From Phascolarctos cinereus (Eukaryota > Chordata > Mammalia > Diprotodontia > Phascolarctidae): 64,000 nucleotides of DNA. Positions 1 to 10,605 of this stretch are shown piece by piece (within the stretch, counting starts at the first letter, position 1; each line of letters begins with the position of its first letter). The DNA is taken from positions 13,583,001 to 13,647,000 of the forward strand of contig NW_018343991.1 of assembly GCF_002099425.1 (NCBI RefSeq). Reading direction: 5' to 3'. Made by a program: the position numbers and the translations under genes. The notes beneath the pieces are model-generated. The model saw only the letters and a program-made list of their open reading frames with translations. It ran no database searches and was not told where the DNA came from.

Positions 1-145
1 AAAAGTGATGGAGAAAATATTGATAATGCAGATTAAGCTTAAAGATGTGTTGGGCATACTTTCCCTGCTCTCCCCTTTCTGTGTCCCCCCTCCACCTGTA
101 CAATTCCTTTGGCCCTGCAGCTGGTTGTTAAACATTTAACAGAAC
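1..145. other. Unassigned sequence at left edge
   Basis: No open frame, repeat family or RNA gene could be recognised. The last few dozen bases grade into the 3' end of the antisense L2 that follows. Confidence 0.4.
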
Positions 146-249
146 TCCGCTGGGTCTCTCCCCTTAAGGAGCTCACATTCTAATAGGAGAGAACATGCAA
201 ATGGCTATGTACATGCAAATCTATCCAGCGTTACTGGAAGGTGATTATA

Positions 250-489
250 GCGGGAAGGGCAGCTAGGTGATGCCAGGCATAGAGTCAAGGAGACCTAAGT
301 TCAAATCTGGCTTCAGACACTTATTAGCTGTGTGACCTTGTGCAAGTCACTTTACCCTGTTTGCCTCAGTTTTCTCCTCTATAAAATGAGCTGGAGAAGG
401 AAATGGCAAACCACTTCAGTATCTCTGCCAGGAAAACCCCAAATGGGGTCATGTAGAGTCAGACACAACTGAAAATGATTGAACAACAA
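250..489 (+). mobile_element. MAR1-like CORE-SINE
   Basis: A tRNA-like head (ggcagctaggtg) is followed by the CORE segment with 'tgtgtgacctt..caagtcac'. The tail 'caaatggggtcatgtagagtcagacacaactgaa' type sequence resembles the BovB/RTE 3' end, so mobilisation by RTE is inferred. It is inserted in the antisense L2. Confidence 0.9.
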
Positions 490-720
490 TCTTAGATAGA
501 AGGCAGTAATGACAGGAGGATGGGGAAAGGCCTCCTATAGAAGGTGAGATTTGAGTTGTCCCTAAGAAGCCAGGAAGTGGAGGTGAGGGAGGAGAGCATC
601 CCAGGCATGGGAGGCAGCCAGTTCAAGGATGCTGAGTTGGGAGTGTCATATTTGAGGAAATGTAAGTAGGCCAGTATGCTTGGATTATAGATTGTTTATA
701 GTGGAGTGAAATGTAAGACA

Positions 721-978
721 GGGGCAGCTAGGTGGCACAGTGGATAGAGTGTCAGGCCTGGAGTCGGGAAGATTAATCTTCCTGAGTTTAGATCTAGCCT
801 TAGACACTTACTAGCTACGCGACCCTGGGCAAGTCACTTTACCCTGTTTGCCTGTTTCCTCATCTGTAAAATGAGTTAGAGAAGAAAATTGCAAACAACT
901 CCAGTATCTTTTCCAAGAAAGCCCCAAATGGGGTCATGAAGAGTCTGACATGACTGAAAAACAACTAAACAACAACAA
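721..978 (+). mobile_element. MAR1-like CORE-SINE
   Basis: Full-length copy: GGGGCAGCTAGGTGGCACAG head, CORE domain, BovB-like tail and a short (AAC)n/A-rich end. It lies inside the antisense L2, which continues on both sides. Confidence 0.93.
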
Positions 979-2555
979 AAAAGTATAAGAAGGTGGAAAG
1001 GTAAGAAGATGCCAGGACTTTAAAAGTCAACTAGGGAATTTTATTTTTGATCTTAGAAATAATAGGGAGTCAATGGAATTTGTTGAGTAGGGGAGTGGCA
1101 TGATCAGATGTGTGCTTTGGGAAAATCATTATGGTGGTTGAGTGGATGATTAGAGGAAGAAGATACTTGAATCAGGCACTCAGAATGCTATTGCGATAGC
1201 TCAGGTGACAGGATGATGAGGGCCTGGTTATTAGGTGTTGGTTATGTAAGTGGAGATAAAAACATGTATACAAAGACATTTGACTGTAGGAATGACAAAC
1301 TTTGGTCACAGATTGTATATGTGGGATGAGAGTAAGCAAGGAATTAAGAATAATATCTAAGTTGTGGACCTGGGTGACTGAGAAGATGATGGTGCCCTTG
1401 ACATTAATAGGAAAGCTAGAAACAGAGGAGGCCTTAGGCAGAAAGACAGTGAGTTGTGTTTAAGATATATTAAGATATATTGAATTTGAGATGCCAGCAG
1501 AACATCCAATTCGAGATGAGCAGAAGGTAATTACTTGGTGATGAAAAACTACAGGTCAAGAGAAAGATTGGGGTTCAATATACAGAATGTCCCCAAAGTC
1601 TAAGTACAATCTTAAACTGTTAGAGCTTAAAATTTTACCTCAGATTTTTGATACCCCTGTATGGATTTGGGAACCATGTGCATTGAGCTCCTATTGAATC
1701 CATGGGAGCTAATGAGATCATCCAATGAGAAAATATGGAGGGAGAAGATAAGAAGGACCCAGACAGAGCTCTGGGGAACATTTACAGTTAGTGGGTGTGT
1801 CCTGGATGAAGATCTAGCCAAGAAGACTGAGAAGTAGCAGTCAGAGAAGTAGGAGGAGAAGCAGGAGGGAAGAGAGTCCCAAAGACCTAGAAAGGGAGAA
1901 ATATCATGGAGGTAACAGGAATAGACAATGTCAAAGACTGCAGAGATCAAGGAGGATCAGGATGGAGAAAAATCCATTAGATTTCACAATAAAGAGATCA
2001 TTGATAACTTTAGAGAATGCAGTTTCAATTGGATTATGAGGTCAGAAGCCAGGTTACAAAAGGTTTATAAACCATTGAGAGGAGAGGAAGGGCAATTTCT
2101 TGAGGATTTTAGCTGAGAAAGGGAGAAGAGATAGAATAATAACCAGCAGCAATGGTAGTATCAAGTAAGGTTGTTTTTTTTTAAAGGATTAGAGACTTAG
2201 GCATGTTTGTAAGAAGCAGGGAAGGAACTAGTAGAGAGTGGGCAATTGAAGATTAGAAAGATTAGGGATGATAGAGGCAATCTGCTGGAAAAGATGGGAT
2301 GGAATAGGATTAAGAAAGGTTTGCCTTAGCAAGAAGACAGAATTAAAGGGGATAGTGAAGAAAGATGGCTGAGCAATGTTAAATAAGGAGAAGGAAGAAA
2401 AGTTAAGTTCTTTAAAAATGGCCTCAACATTTTGGTGAATTAAGTCAAGGTCCTCAGTCGAGAAGGTAAGAGAAAACAGTGCCTTGGGCAGATTGAGGAG
2501 GTATGAAAAGATGTGGAACAGCCACTGTGGTGAGTGGGGTAGAAAATTAGTTTGG

Positions 2556-2722
2556 TATGGAAATATGTTTTGCATGACTGCACATGTATAATCTATATCA
2601 AATTGCTTGCCTTCTCAAAGAAGGGGCTGGGGTGGGAGGGAAAGAATTCAGAACACAAAGTTTTAAGAAATGAATGTTAATTATTTTTACATGTAAACAC
2701 ATGTAAAAATGGGAAAATAAAA
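2556..2722 (+). mobile_element. L1 3' UTR fragment
   Basis: Contains the marsupial L1 3' end: a 'catgtataatctatatcaaattgcttgcc' type segment, a G-rich 'ggggctggggtgggaggg' run, then an A-rich tail with AATAAA-like sequence. Close relatives are at 25.9 kb and 38.1 kb in this window. It is heavily 5'-truncated. Confidence 0.8.
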
Positions 2723-3285
2723 TTAATTTTAAAATCAATTGGGGGGGCATAAGAGGATTGCTTTGCTGCAGTGAGGGCCCAGGCTAGCTGATATAGTATA
2801 TATAACATACATTTGTAGTAGATCCAGTCACCTTGACTTTGTGATTGTTCTCCAGCTCCTTTCATCAACATATGAACAGGAAGAAAGGATACAGATGATG
2901 GAAGTAATATAAAGTTGGGGTTTGCCATGACATGATCACTTCTCAGCAGAACTGAGATTTGAACTCAGGACCTTTGTTTCTAAATCCAGAGGTTCAAGAG
3001 CCAGTTTTCACCTGTGCTGACACAGACTGGATTAATAATTAGGAATCCTTGCCCCTAAGTACTTATGCAACAATAAACAATTCACTTAACCTTTTTTGCC
3101 CTCAATTTTTTCGTCCATAAAAGGAGGGGAGTGATAAACCTGCTCTGATGGATGTATACTGCTGTATTGTGGGCCCAGTTATGTAGTGGGTATGAAAGTA
3201 TTTTGAGACAAAATATTCCACATGTTCAAGGGACCATCCACATCTTCTTCACTAACATGGCTGGATGAAGAAGGAGCCAAGGTCA
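2723..3285. other. Mostly unassigned, MIR scraps
   Basis: Holds an antisense MIR-like scrap near 2950-3010 and a sense MIR-like scrap near 3040-3180 ('cacttaacc..tcgtccataaaa'). Nothing else is recognised, and there is no credible coding frame. Confidence 0.4.
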
Positions 3286-3545
3286 AGGTTGATTCAATTC
3301 AATTCAACAAATATGTGTTAAGTGCCTACTGTGTGCAGAGGGAAGGAGGAAGGAAAGGGAATAAGCATTTATTAAGTGCCTGTTATATGCTAGGCACTGT
3401 GCTAAATGCTTTACATTTCATTTGAACCACACAACAATCTGGGAGGTAGGTACTGTTATTATCCCCATTTTACAGTTGAGGAAATTGAGGTGAAGTCACA
3501 GCTAGTAAGTATGTAAGGCCAGATTTGGACTCAGGTTTTCCAGAG
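3286..3545 (-). mobile_element. MIR with L2-type 3' end, antisense
   Basis: The order 'taagtgcctgttatatgc..ggcactgtgctaa', 'ccccattttacag', 'cacagctagtaag' is the reverse complement of a MIR with its L2-related tail. A second similar tail scrap (3286-3335) precedes it. Confidence 0.8.
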
Positions 3546-3735
3546 CACTGTCCTAAGCTGGGAGATGCTAAGGCATGATCTCTGCCCTCACTGAGTTTAC
3601 ATTCTGTGATCTTGAATAGATGTATTTGGCATCTATATTTTCCTGTGTCTCTGCCCTGGCCAAGAGATGTTTGGACTCCCCTCCTCCCCTCTCCAAACCT
3701 GTGCTCAGGGAAAGATCTGAGCTGTCCTTTCACAC

Positions 3736-4317
3736 TCAGTTAAAATTCAATTCAATTCAACAGGCATTCAGTAAGCCTTTACTGTATGCCCAACTTCGTG
3801 CTCTATGCCAGGGATGCAAAAGCAGTTAGGGAACAGGTACTGCTCTCAAGTATCTCATGTACTATGATAAAGGACAAATATGCAAATGACTGTGACACAA
3901 AAGACAGTGAGATAAGTGCAAATAACAGGTTCAGGCAGAGTATTATTAGATATATGAAGAGGAAAAAAATTGAAGATCGCTTTCCTCTGAAATGGATGGG
4001 GCAGGGAGAGGTGTTAAGGGAAAGCTCCATGGAGGAAAAAGCTTATGAGCTGGGCCTGAGAAAGGGAGGGTTTTCAACAGACAGAGATAGGGAGGAGGGA
4101 TGATTCCATCCTAGGGATGAAGGGTGTTGTAAATGAAGGTACAGAGGTGGAAAAAGGCAGAATGAAGATTGGGACAAGAGGTCCAGTTTGGCTAAGACTA
4201 GAGGGGAGAAGCATGAAATAAAGCAGAACTGGATTACAGAAGGCCTTGAATTCCAGAATCAGGCTATGGAGAGCTCCTGAAGATTTTTGGGTAGAGGAGT
4301 TACATGATTGTAATGGA
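3736..4317 (-). mobile_element. L2/CR1-clade LINE fragment, antisense
   Basis: Starts with 'taagcctttactgtatgcc', a 3'-end-like motif. It then runs through 'gtccagtttggct' and 'gaaggccttgaattccag' segments typical of antisense L2/L3 copies. It ends exactly where the RTE copy begins. Family level is uncertain (L2 versus L3). The 190 bp before it (3546-3735) is unassigned. Confidence 0.55.
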
Positions 4318-4945
4318 TCATGGCTACTGGCCCCATCACTTCCTGGCAAATAGAGGGAGAAGAAATGGAAGCAGTTTCAAATTTTGTGTTCTTGGGCTCA
4401 AAGATCACTGCAGATGTTGATTGCAGCCATGAAATTAAAAGACACGCTCCTTGGAAGGAAAACAATGGCAAATCTGGACAGCACACTAAAAAGCAGAGAC
4501 ATCACCTTGCTGACAAATGTCTGTGTAGTCAAAACTATGGTGTTTCCAGTAGCAAGGTATGGCTGTTGGACTATAAGGAAAGCTGAGCATCACAGAATCA
4601 ACACTTTTGAACTGCTGTGCTGGAGAAGACTTTTGAAAGTCCCTTGAACAGCAAAGAGATCCAGTCAGTCAATACTTAAAGAAATTAACTGACTATTCTT
4701 TGCAAGGACAAATACTGAAGCAGAAGCTTCAATATTTTGGCCACATAATGGGAAGACAGGACTCATTGGAAAAGGCTCTGACATTAGGAAAGATTAAAGG
4801 CAAAAGGAGAAGAAGATGGCAGAGGATGAGATGGATGGACAGTGTCATGGAAGCAACAGACATGAGCTTGGACAGACTTTGGGAGTTAGGGGAGGATAAA
4901 TAGGCCTGAGTGCTATGGTCCATGAGACCACAAAGAGTCAGGGGC
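4318..4945 (+). mobile_element. BovB-clade RTE LINE, 3' end of ORF2
   Basis: The translated frames show the C-terminal part of a BovB/RTE polyprotein. Pieces such as FVFLGSKITAD, HEIKRH, MVFPVARYGCWTIRKAEH, FELLCWRRLLKVP, KLQYFGH and MGRQDSLEKALTLGKIKGKR follow in the family order but jump between frames (at least one frameshift and stops). The copy ends in a 'gagaccacaaagagtcagg' type tail. It is 5'-truncated and lacks the endonuclease and catalytic RT core. The same tail type ends the MAR1-like SINEs in this window. Confidence 0.9.
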
Positions 4946-5109
4946 AGCTCACTTACTGAACAAAAGAGGTGCTCTAGGAAGCTTACAAGGGCAGTTTGTA
5001 AAGAATAGATTGGAGAAGGAAGAGACTGTCTGAAAAGACTGAATGTGTTTCTCTTCTTAGAGGCATCTGAATTTTAACAGGGAGTTAGGAAGCAACAGCC
5101 GGGCGGCGG
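4946..5109. other. Short unassigned block
   Basis: No motif recognised. Confidence 0.3.
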
Positions 5110-5350
5110 CTACATTTCTGTTACTCTCTAGTTGTGTGACTTCTTGGGGAAGTTATTTCACTCAGCTTTAGGGCTCTTACCCTGGGCTCTGGGCCACTTG
5201 ATTGGAGACTGAAGAAGGTCTGATTTACTGAGCCCATTGGCTCTGCCATGTACTGTGTGACATTTGGCACTCATGTCACTTCCCTGAGCCTCAGTTTTCT
5301 CATTTGTAAAATGAGGGGGATGACCTAGATGACCTCCACGGTGCTTTACA
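5110..5350 (+). mobile_element. Two sense MIR fragments
   Basis: The first scrap is around 5120-5180 ('agttgtgtgacttcttgggg'). The second and better copy is about 5225-5350, with 'cctcagttttctcatttgtaaaatg' and a 'gatgacctagatgacctcc' tail. Confidence 0.7.
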
Positions 5351-5735
5351 GTCTAACTTCATATCCTGGCCCCAAACTAGACCATGTTTCATATCCCACT
5401 GAGCTACACGCTCAGAGTATTTTGTCATCTCCCTGGTTATCAACCCTCTCTCTTCCTTTTGCTCTAGGAATAGTAGTCAAATCAATCTTACTGCTTCCAG
5501 AAAGTATGCGTTCATTGACTATGCCATGGATCATCTTTCCGTCCCTATGGATCTCCAACCCCAAACTCTCTTTCCTAGCCACCACCACCCCCATATAGTG
5601 TACCTTCTAATCAGAATGTAAGCCTCTTGAGGCAAGGACTATCTCCATTTTTGCATTTGACTAGCCAGCACTTAGCATAATGCCTAGCACATGTCAAGTG
5701 CTTTTAAAATGCTTTTCCTTCATTCATTTGGGGAG
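5351..5735 (+). mobile_element. L2 3' end, sense
   Basis: The order 'aatgtaagcctcttgaggcaagg', 'cttagcataatgcctagcacat', 'cattcattt' is the diagnostic L2 3' end. The upstream part is diverged. Confidence 0.75.
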
Positions 5736-5869
5736 CGGCATTCTCCTGTCCCCATTTTCCAAGTGGCTGCTTACTCTGCTTAGGCAGAACGGCAACCTGA
5801 GCCTAGGTGGTCCTGTCTCCTGAGGTGGGCTGGTCCCTTGAGTAGCAGCTATCTCCATCTTTCCAACAG

Positions 5870-6330
5870 CCAGGCACTATCTGGGTCCTGCTCATATTAA
5901 TGATCTATCTGAGAAATCTGGATTGAGATGCCGTATAATTATATTTAAATGGCTGAAACCTGCTCCAGTCTTTTATCGCACACTCAGAGGCCTTTAAATC
6001 ATGCCACGGCGGAGCAGGGAGGGGATAAATTTCCCTCTAATCCGGGAACATCTCCAGCTGAATGATCTGAATGCATTTCCATGTTCAGATGGTTTTATAG
6101 CCTCTACCCTTACCCCCCAGAAGAGGTGTGCTGGTAAATGTTTAACAACTGGGTTCTCTGGGGGGGAAATGTAAGCAGGGCACACTTTTAAGTTTAATAT
6201 GCATTATTAACACTTTATCCATTACTTGTTTAAGTCCAGGCAATCAACAAAATAATAAATCAAGCCCAGATTTGTAACATTTGGCTGCTGGAGGTATAAA
6301 AGCTTAGGACTGAAAATTGAACAATTGGGC
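5870..6330. promoter_or_regulatory. Repeat-free candidate conserved element
   Basis: About 460 bp with no recognisable repeat. It is AT-rich with ordered homeobox-type cores (TATAATTATATTTAAAT, TATGCATTATTAACAC, AATAATAAATCAA), and no long open frame runs through it. In marsupial DNA this dense in repeats, such islands are often conserved non-coding elements. Regulatory function is inference only; no alignment was possible. Confidence 0.35.
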
Positions 6331-6539
6331 TTTCAGCAGCCAACATACCCCTGTCCCCAAAGACCCAAAGGTCCAGAAAGGATCCAGGAAGGCTGATTTA
6401 CCTTAAAGGCAAATGAAGCAGGAGGACAGGCCAGGACAGCCTGAAACCAAACTTCCAAGGACCAAGGATTTTTCTTAGGGTATGTGAAGGGACCCAACTG
6501 CCCCTTAGGGAGTGTGGGGAGCCCATCGAGTCTCTAGAG

Positions 6540-6692
6540 CAAGGGTTCTTGACTTGGAGTCTATGAACTTGTTTTCCTTATATATCAGCAATTGTATTTC
6601 AATATAATGGGCTTCCTCTGTAAAACCATATTTTATTTTATGCATTAAAAATTTTTTCTGAACACTGTCCAAAACACTGACTACCAAAAGCT
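6540..6692. mobile_element. Possible hAT-Tip100-like scrap
   Basis: Begins 'gggttcttgacttggagtc' and contains 'gtatttcaatataatgggcttcc' and 'tttatgcattaaaaatttttt'. This recalls old non-autonomous hAT elements of the Tip100/MER91 kind. Termini and target duplication were not resolved. Confidence 0.3.
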
Positions 6693-6696
6693 GCCA

Positions 6697-6747
<51 letters not shown>

Positions 6748-6762
6748 CACATACACACACTG
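6697..6762. repeat. (CA)n microsatellite
   Basis: About 24 uninterrupted CA units followed by an impure end (atgcacatacacac). Confidence 0.95.
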
Positions 6763-7015
6763 AAAACCCCTGAGCTCAGCCTTCCCCTAGGGGAATGTAA
6801 AGAGGCTGGGGTTCCCCTATGAATTTGTGTGGCATAGTGCTATTCTTAGGGAGAAAAGAGGGCCCCGGGGCTATCTCTGAGAAGGATTGATAGGCCTGGG
6901 GTGATCCCTAGGTCTTAGAGGCCCAGGAAATGTGAGGGGCTTGAATGTCCTTGAGGGATGTGAAGGAGACTTGGGCATCCCTAAAGAATGTGAGCTACAC
7001 TTGAATGTTGTTTCT

Positions 7016-7287
7016 CAGAGCATGCACACAGACCCAGAGGCCTTCTCCCACACTCTTCTCCACCCTCATAATCAAACAGTTTCTCATTCTCCTCCACTAC
7101 TCTGCCCCCCAGTGATGGAGAAAATAAAGAGTGTCTGCAGTGCTTCCTAACCCAAAAAGATTATTTGATGTCTGGCCCTCCCAATCCCTCTTCCTCAAGA
7201 CCTTCCCTACATCCCCCAGAATTAGGCTGATGCACTTACCTCTCTGTTCTCTATTACTATTTCTCTGTCTTATTTATTCCTTTTTCC
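7016..7287. other. Unassigned, pyrimidine-rich
   Basis: Pyrimidine-rich sequence. The right half (about 7185-7285) may be a diverged L2 3' scrap. No gene is visible. Confidence 0.35.
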
Positions 7288-7515
7288 AGAGATATAGTGG
7301 ATAGAGAGGCTGTCTTGGAGCCAGGAATACCTAGATTCAAGTCTTGTCTACTGACTGTGTGATCCTAGACAAGTCACTTAACCCCTCAATGCTCTAGTTA
7401 ACTTTCTAAGATTATAAAAATGCAGAGAAAGTGCTGACCTGCTTTGGAAGAGTGAGTTGCTCGATCTGGGAGATCCCTATAATGAAATCACAGGTCTAGC
7501 CACCATTTCCTGTCC
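7288..7515 (+). mobile_element. CORE-SINE (MIR/THER-like)
   Basis: A head with 'agtggatagagaggctgtc', CORE 'tgtgtgatcctagacaagtcac', and a tail ending 'aatgaaatcacaggtct', a tail I associate with a marsupial THER/MIR subfamily. Confidence 0.75.
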
Positions 7516-8055
7516 TATTTTCAGGAGCGCTCGTTTCAACTTCAAAAACCAGGTCACTTTGTGCTCAAACTTCCATGCAAACTTTCTAGCTGGAGGCTTT
7601 GAAAACCTTGTCAGCAACTGTAGATGATAATAAAAATGTCCCTCTTTCTCAGGGAAATTCCAATCTGAACATAATTGGTAAATTAATTGCTATATGAAGG
7701 GAAGGCACTAGGCAACTCAGGGCCTGTCCCTAAAAGGAGCCTATTTCATTTCAGAGTCACTGAGTTCCACACTGTCCACAGGCAGCCTTGTTCAAGCGCC
7801 ACCTGACCCTTCCTCACTCCCTCCTCCTCCTCCCCACTCTCTCCCTCACCCGTACTGAGCATATGCTGAGTGCTCATAGGGTAGATGGGAGTTTTAAAGT
7901 CTGCCAGCCCCTTCTCTAGCACCCACTTTAAGAGGCCCACCTGATCCACAAGGAGAAGCCAGGAAAGGGTCATTAAACATGTCCCAACATCTGACCGTAT
8001 TCAAATTCTATCACAGGAAACATACTCTGGAGAGGAGGCATCAACTTCCTGGGAC
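7516..8055. other. No feature recognised
   Basis: Low repeat content, no credible coding frame, no RNA gene. Part of it (7560-7700) is AT-rich and repeat-free. Confidence 0.4.
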
Positions 8056-8275
8056 ATGAGGCATCAAAGAACCATAAATCCAGAGCTAAAAGGGACTTCA
8101 GAAGCTATTTGATCCAGTCTCCTCAATTTACAGATGAAGAAACTGAGGCTCTGAGAAGTTAAAATTTTTGCCCAAGGTCACACAGGTAGTAAGTCTCAGA
8201 GGGGGAATTTGAACCCAAGCCCTCTGATTCTAGAGCTAGTGATCTTTTCTCCTATATCATGCTGTCCCCAGCTGG
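8056..8275 (-). mobile_element. MIR-type SINE, antisense
   Basis: The order 'agagctaaaagggacttcagaagc', 'acagatgaagaaactgaggc', 'gcccaaggtcacacaggtag' and 'tgaacccaagccctctgattc' is the reverse complement of a MIR-class SINE with a CR1/L3-like end. Confidence 0.75.
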
Positions 8276-8603
8276 GGAGAATTAGTCCTTATATTTAAAA
8301 GAATCTGCACTGAGCCCAGAGTCTACTTGGTGGGCTCTCTTTCCCCAGTGAAGATGGCACACTTCATTTCAGAAGATTGTCCTGGGCCCCAGGGAGAAAT
8401 GGATGCTAAATTCTTTGTGTAACCCTAAAGCCCCATTGACCTTGCTTATAAAAATGCATAAATAAACATGATATAGTGGGAAGTACTAAAAATTGCTTGA
8501 GTGCAGACTCTCCTGTACACTTGCTGTGTGACTATAGGTGAGCCACCTCATTCTGTAATAGCATCTGTCTTGCCTGATGTGAAAATCAAATTCAATTATA
8601 TAC
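8276..8603. other. No clear feature
   Basis: Contains a possible sense MIR scrap near 8500-8560 ('cttgctgtgtgactataggtgagcc'). Otherwise unassigned. Confidence 0.35.
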
Positions 8604-8604
8604 A

Positions 8605-8646
<42 letters not shown>

Positions 8647-8652
8647 TGTTGG
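8604..8652. repeat. (GT)n microsatellite
   Basis: About 20 GT/TG units with one interruption, at the edge of the LINE fragment that follows. Confidence 0.95.
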
Positions 8653-9095
8653 TTGGTGTCCTTTGTTCTCAAAGAGGACCAAAATGACATCACTCTGCTA
8701 AAGTCAAGTTTCAGCATGTGTGACTGTGACTGATCAGACCACAGGTTGGCACAAATAGTCCATGTGAGTATTTGGGGCGGATTCTCTAAATTTGCACATC
8801 TTGAATTTCTTTTCAGCTATTTCAATTCTGTTTTGTTCATACAGCACAGCATCTTCTCTGATGTGGGCACACCATGCTGGCTGATCCTATGCCATTGTCT
8901 CCCATGTCACACAATTAATTCCAAAGTTCCTAAGAGAGACCTTGAGGGTGTCCTTGTATCGCTTCTTCTGACCACCTTGCCCTCTGTGGGTTCTCCATGA
9001 AATAGTCTTCCTGACAAGCGTACATTTTGCATTTGAACAACATGGCCAGCCCATGTTGTGCTCTCTGAAGTAGAGTTTGAATACTTGTCAGTTTA
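8650..9095 (-). mobile_element. LINE 3' end, Dong-R4/RTE-like, antisense
   Basis: The minus-strand translation reads like the C-terminus of a LINE polyprotein. It has 'WAGHVVQM'-type and 'GQKKRYKDTL'-type segments, then 'TWETMA' followed by a short charged end. The nucleotide 3' end (antisense 'cctttgttctcaaagaggacc') recurs at 22.1 and 27.15 kb, so it is a repeat-family tail. The assignment to Dong-R4 rather than RTE is from memory and uncertain. Confidence 0.55.
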
Positions 9096-9184
9096 GTTCA
9101 AGAAAGGACCTCAATGTCTGGTATCTTATCCTGCCTGGTGATCATCAGAATCTTCCTAAGACAGTTCAAAGGAAGCCTCCCCTG
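9096..9184. other. Unassigned junction
   Basis: Sequence between the LINE fragment and the duplicated module; not recognised. Confidence 0.3.
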
Positions 9185-9450
9185 TGCCATTCTGGAGAAG
9201 GAGAACAGGGACACCTGGACACTGTAGGTCCTGGCCAAATCTGGACATAGGCCCAGATGCTCTCTGCCTACCAAGGACCACCATTCACCACCACCATAAC
9301 CACCACCACCACCACCACTACCACCACCACCCCAATGTCCAGCTCTACTCCACCAGCTTACCAGGTAGAGGACAGATTCAGGCCAGGCCCAGCTCTCCCC
9401 CATTAGAATATAAGCTCATTATGAGTGGAGTTTATTTTGTTCTATGTATG
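9185..9450. repeat. Duplicated module, copy 1, with (CCA)n
   Basis: Closely matches 10134-10400 from 'tgccattctggagaagg' through an internal (CCA/CAC)n tract (9287-9333) to 'gagtggagtttattttgttct'. The last 60 bp resemble an L2 3' end; the first 200 bp match no family I know. It is followed by an antisense SINE, as is copy 2. Confidence 0.75.
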
Positions 9451-9520
9451 TACATGTAGATGTATATACGAAGTATTTATCTCTAGTATCTATATATAAA
9501 GTATATGGATGTATGTATTG

Positions 9521-9775
9521 TTGTTCAGTCATTTCAGTTGTGTCCAACTGTTCATGACCCCATTTGGGGTTTTCCTGGCAAAGATACTAGAATGGTTTAC
9601 CATTTTCTTCTCCAGTTTATTTTACAGATGAGAAACTAAGGCAAAGAGGGTTAAATGACTTGCCCAGGATCACACAGCTAGTAAGTGTCTGAGGACAGAT
9701 TTGAACTAAGGAAGATGAGTCTTCCTGACTCCAGGGCTGGTGCTCTATCTACTGTGCCAACTAGTTGCTCTTGTA
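9521..9775 (-). mobile_element. MAR1-like CORE-SINE, antisense
   Basis: Full-length reverse copy, from 'ttgttgttcagtcatttcagttgtg' (the BovB-like tail in antisense) to the 'ctgtgccaactagttgctc' head. Confidence 0.92.
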
Positions 9776-9777
9776 TA

Positions 9778-9906
<129 letters not shown>

Positions 9907-10133
9907 ATTCTATATGTGTAAGGTATCATTTTTCCTGAGAACTGAAGAAGATGGAAACCCACCCAGTATAATCAGCAGTCAACATTTTCTGAGCCACTGC
10001 AGTGTACAGGGCTAAAGGTGTAAGGCTTGGGCGCTAAGATATTTGATAACCCCAGCTGGCTGACCTTGACACCTGGGATGGCCAGGAGTATATCTAAGTG
10101 CAAGTGAGAGACAAAAGATACTAATCTCTGCAA

Positions 10134-10400
10134 TGCCATTCTGGAGAAGGAAAACAGGGGCACGTGGACCCTCTAGGTCCTGGCCAAATCCGCTCTCTGG
10201 CCCAGATGCTCTCTGCTTACCAAGGACCACCGTTCATCACCACCACCACTACCACCACCCCAATGTCCAGTTCTACTCCACCAGCTTACCAGGCAGAGGA
10301 CAGACCCAGGCCAGACCTGCTTGCTGTGCAACACACCTTAGTCTCCCCCATTAGAATGTGACCTCATTGTGAGTGGAGATTATTTTGTTCTTTGTACTTG
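10134..10400. repeat. Duplicated module, copy 2, with (CCA)n
   Basis: Partner of the 9185 module in direct orientation, 949 bp away. It has a shorter CCA tract and an extra 'ttgctgtgcaacacacc' segment before the shared 'ctcccccattagaat' end. Confidence 0.75.
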
Positions 10401-10435
10401 ATTTGTGCCCAATACCTGGCACATTGTAAGATCTT

Positions 10436-10585
10436 TTCGTTGTTGTTTGTTCAAGTCAATCAGGGTTAAGCAACTTGTCCAGGGTCATATAGCTAGTAAA
10501 TATCTGAGGCCAGATTTGAACTCAAATCTTCCTGACTCCAGGGCCAGTGCTCCATCCACTGTGCCACCTAGCTGCCCCACATAGT
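10436..10585 (-). mobile_element. CORE-SINE, antisense, partial
   Basis: The order 'gggttaagcaacttgtccagggtca', 'gaggccagatttgaactc', 'gtgccacctagctgcccc' shows an antisense marsupial CORE-SINE. It either lacks the middle of MAR1 or belongs to the short-tailed subfamily. Confidence 0.85.
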
Positions 10586-10605
10586 AAGCTCTTAAGATTG
10601 ATTAA

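Larger units (their letters stand above)
146..2555 (-). mobile_element. L2 LINE, antisense, split by two SINEs
   Basis: Read on the minus strand this is a long L2 (CR1-clade) fragment. Its 3' end is on the left, where the antisense 'ccttaaggagctcacattctaat' type segment lies. A decayed reverse-transcriptase stretch follows near 1630-1950, where the minus frame still shows a PQSSV-type remnant of the PQGSVLGP motif. The upstream ORF part runs to about 2.55 kb. SINEs sit at 250-489 and 721-978, and the L2 resumes after each. The frame is broken many times. The right boundary is set by an L1 3' tail. Confidence 0.75.
6470..7015. repeat. Decayed ~31-bp minisatellite
   Basis: Units of roughly 28-40 bp recur with a common theme: CCTTAGGG, then (A/T)ATGTGAAGGG, then CTTGGGCATCC. 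Clear units begin near 6474, 6503, 6785, 6843, 6927, 6952 and 6982. The array is interrupted by a different segment at about 6540-6690 and by the CA tract. Unit boundaries are approximate. Confidence 0.5.

Noticed and set aside
250-270. tRNA gene from the SINE heads
   Set aside because: The tRNA-like heads of CORE-SINEs keep box-like sequence but do not form a complete cloverleaf. Many identical copies are dispersed through the window.
4384-4903. Two open frames as separate genes
   Set aside because: They are pieces of the BovB/RTE ORF in different frames.
9287-9333. Histidine-rich protein from the CCA tract
   Set aside because: Translation of a trinucleotide repeat, absent from the length-variable second copy.
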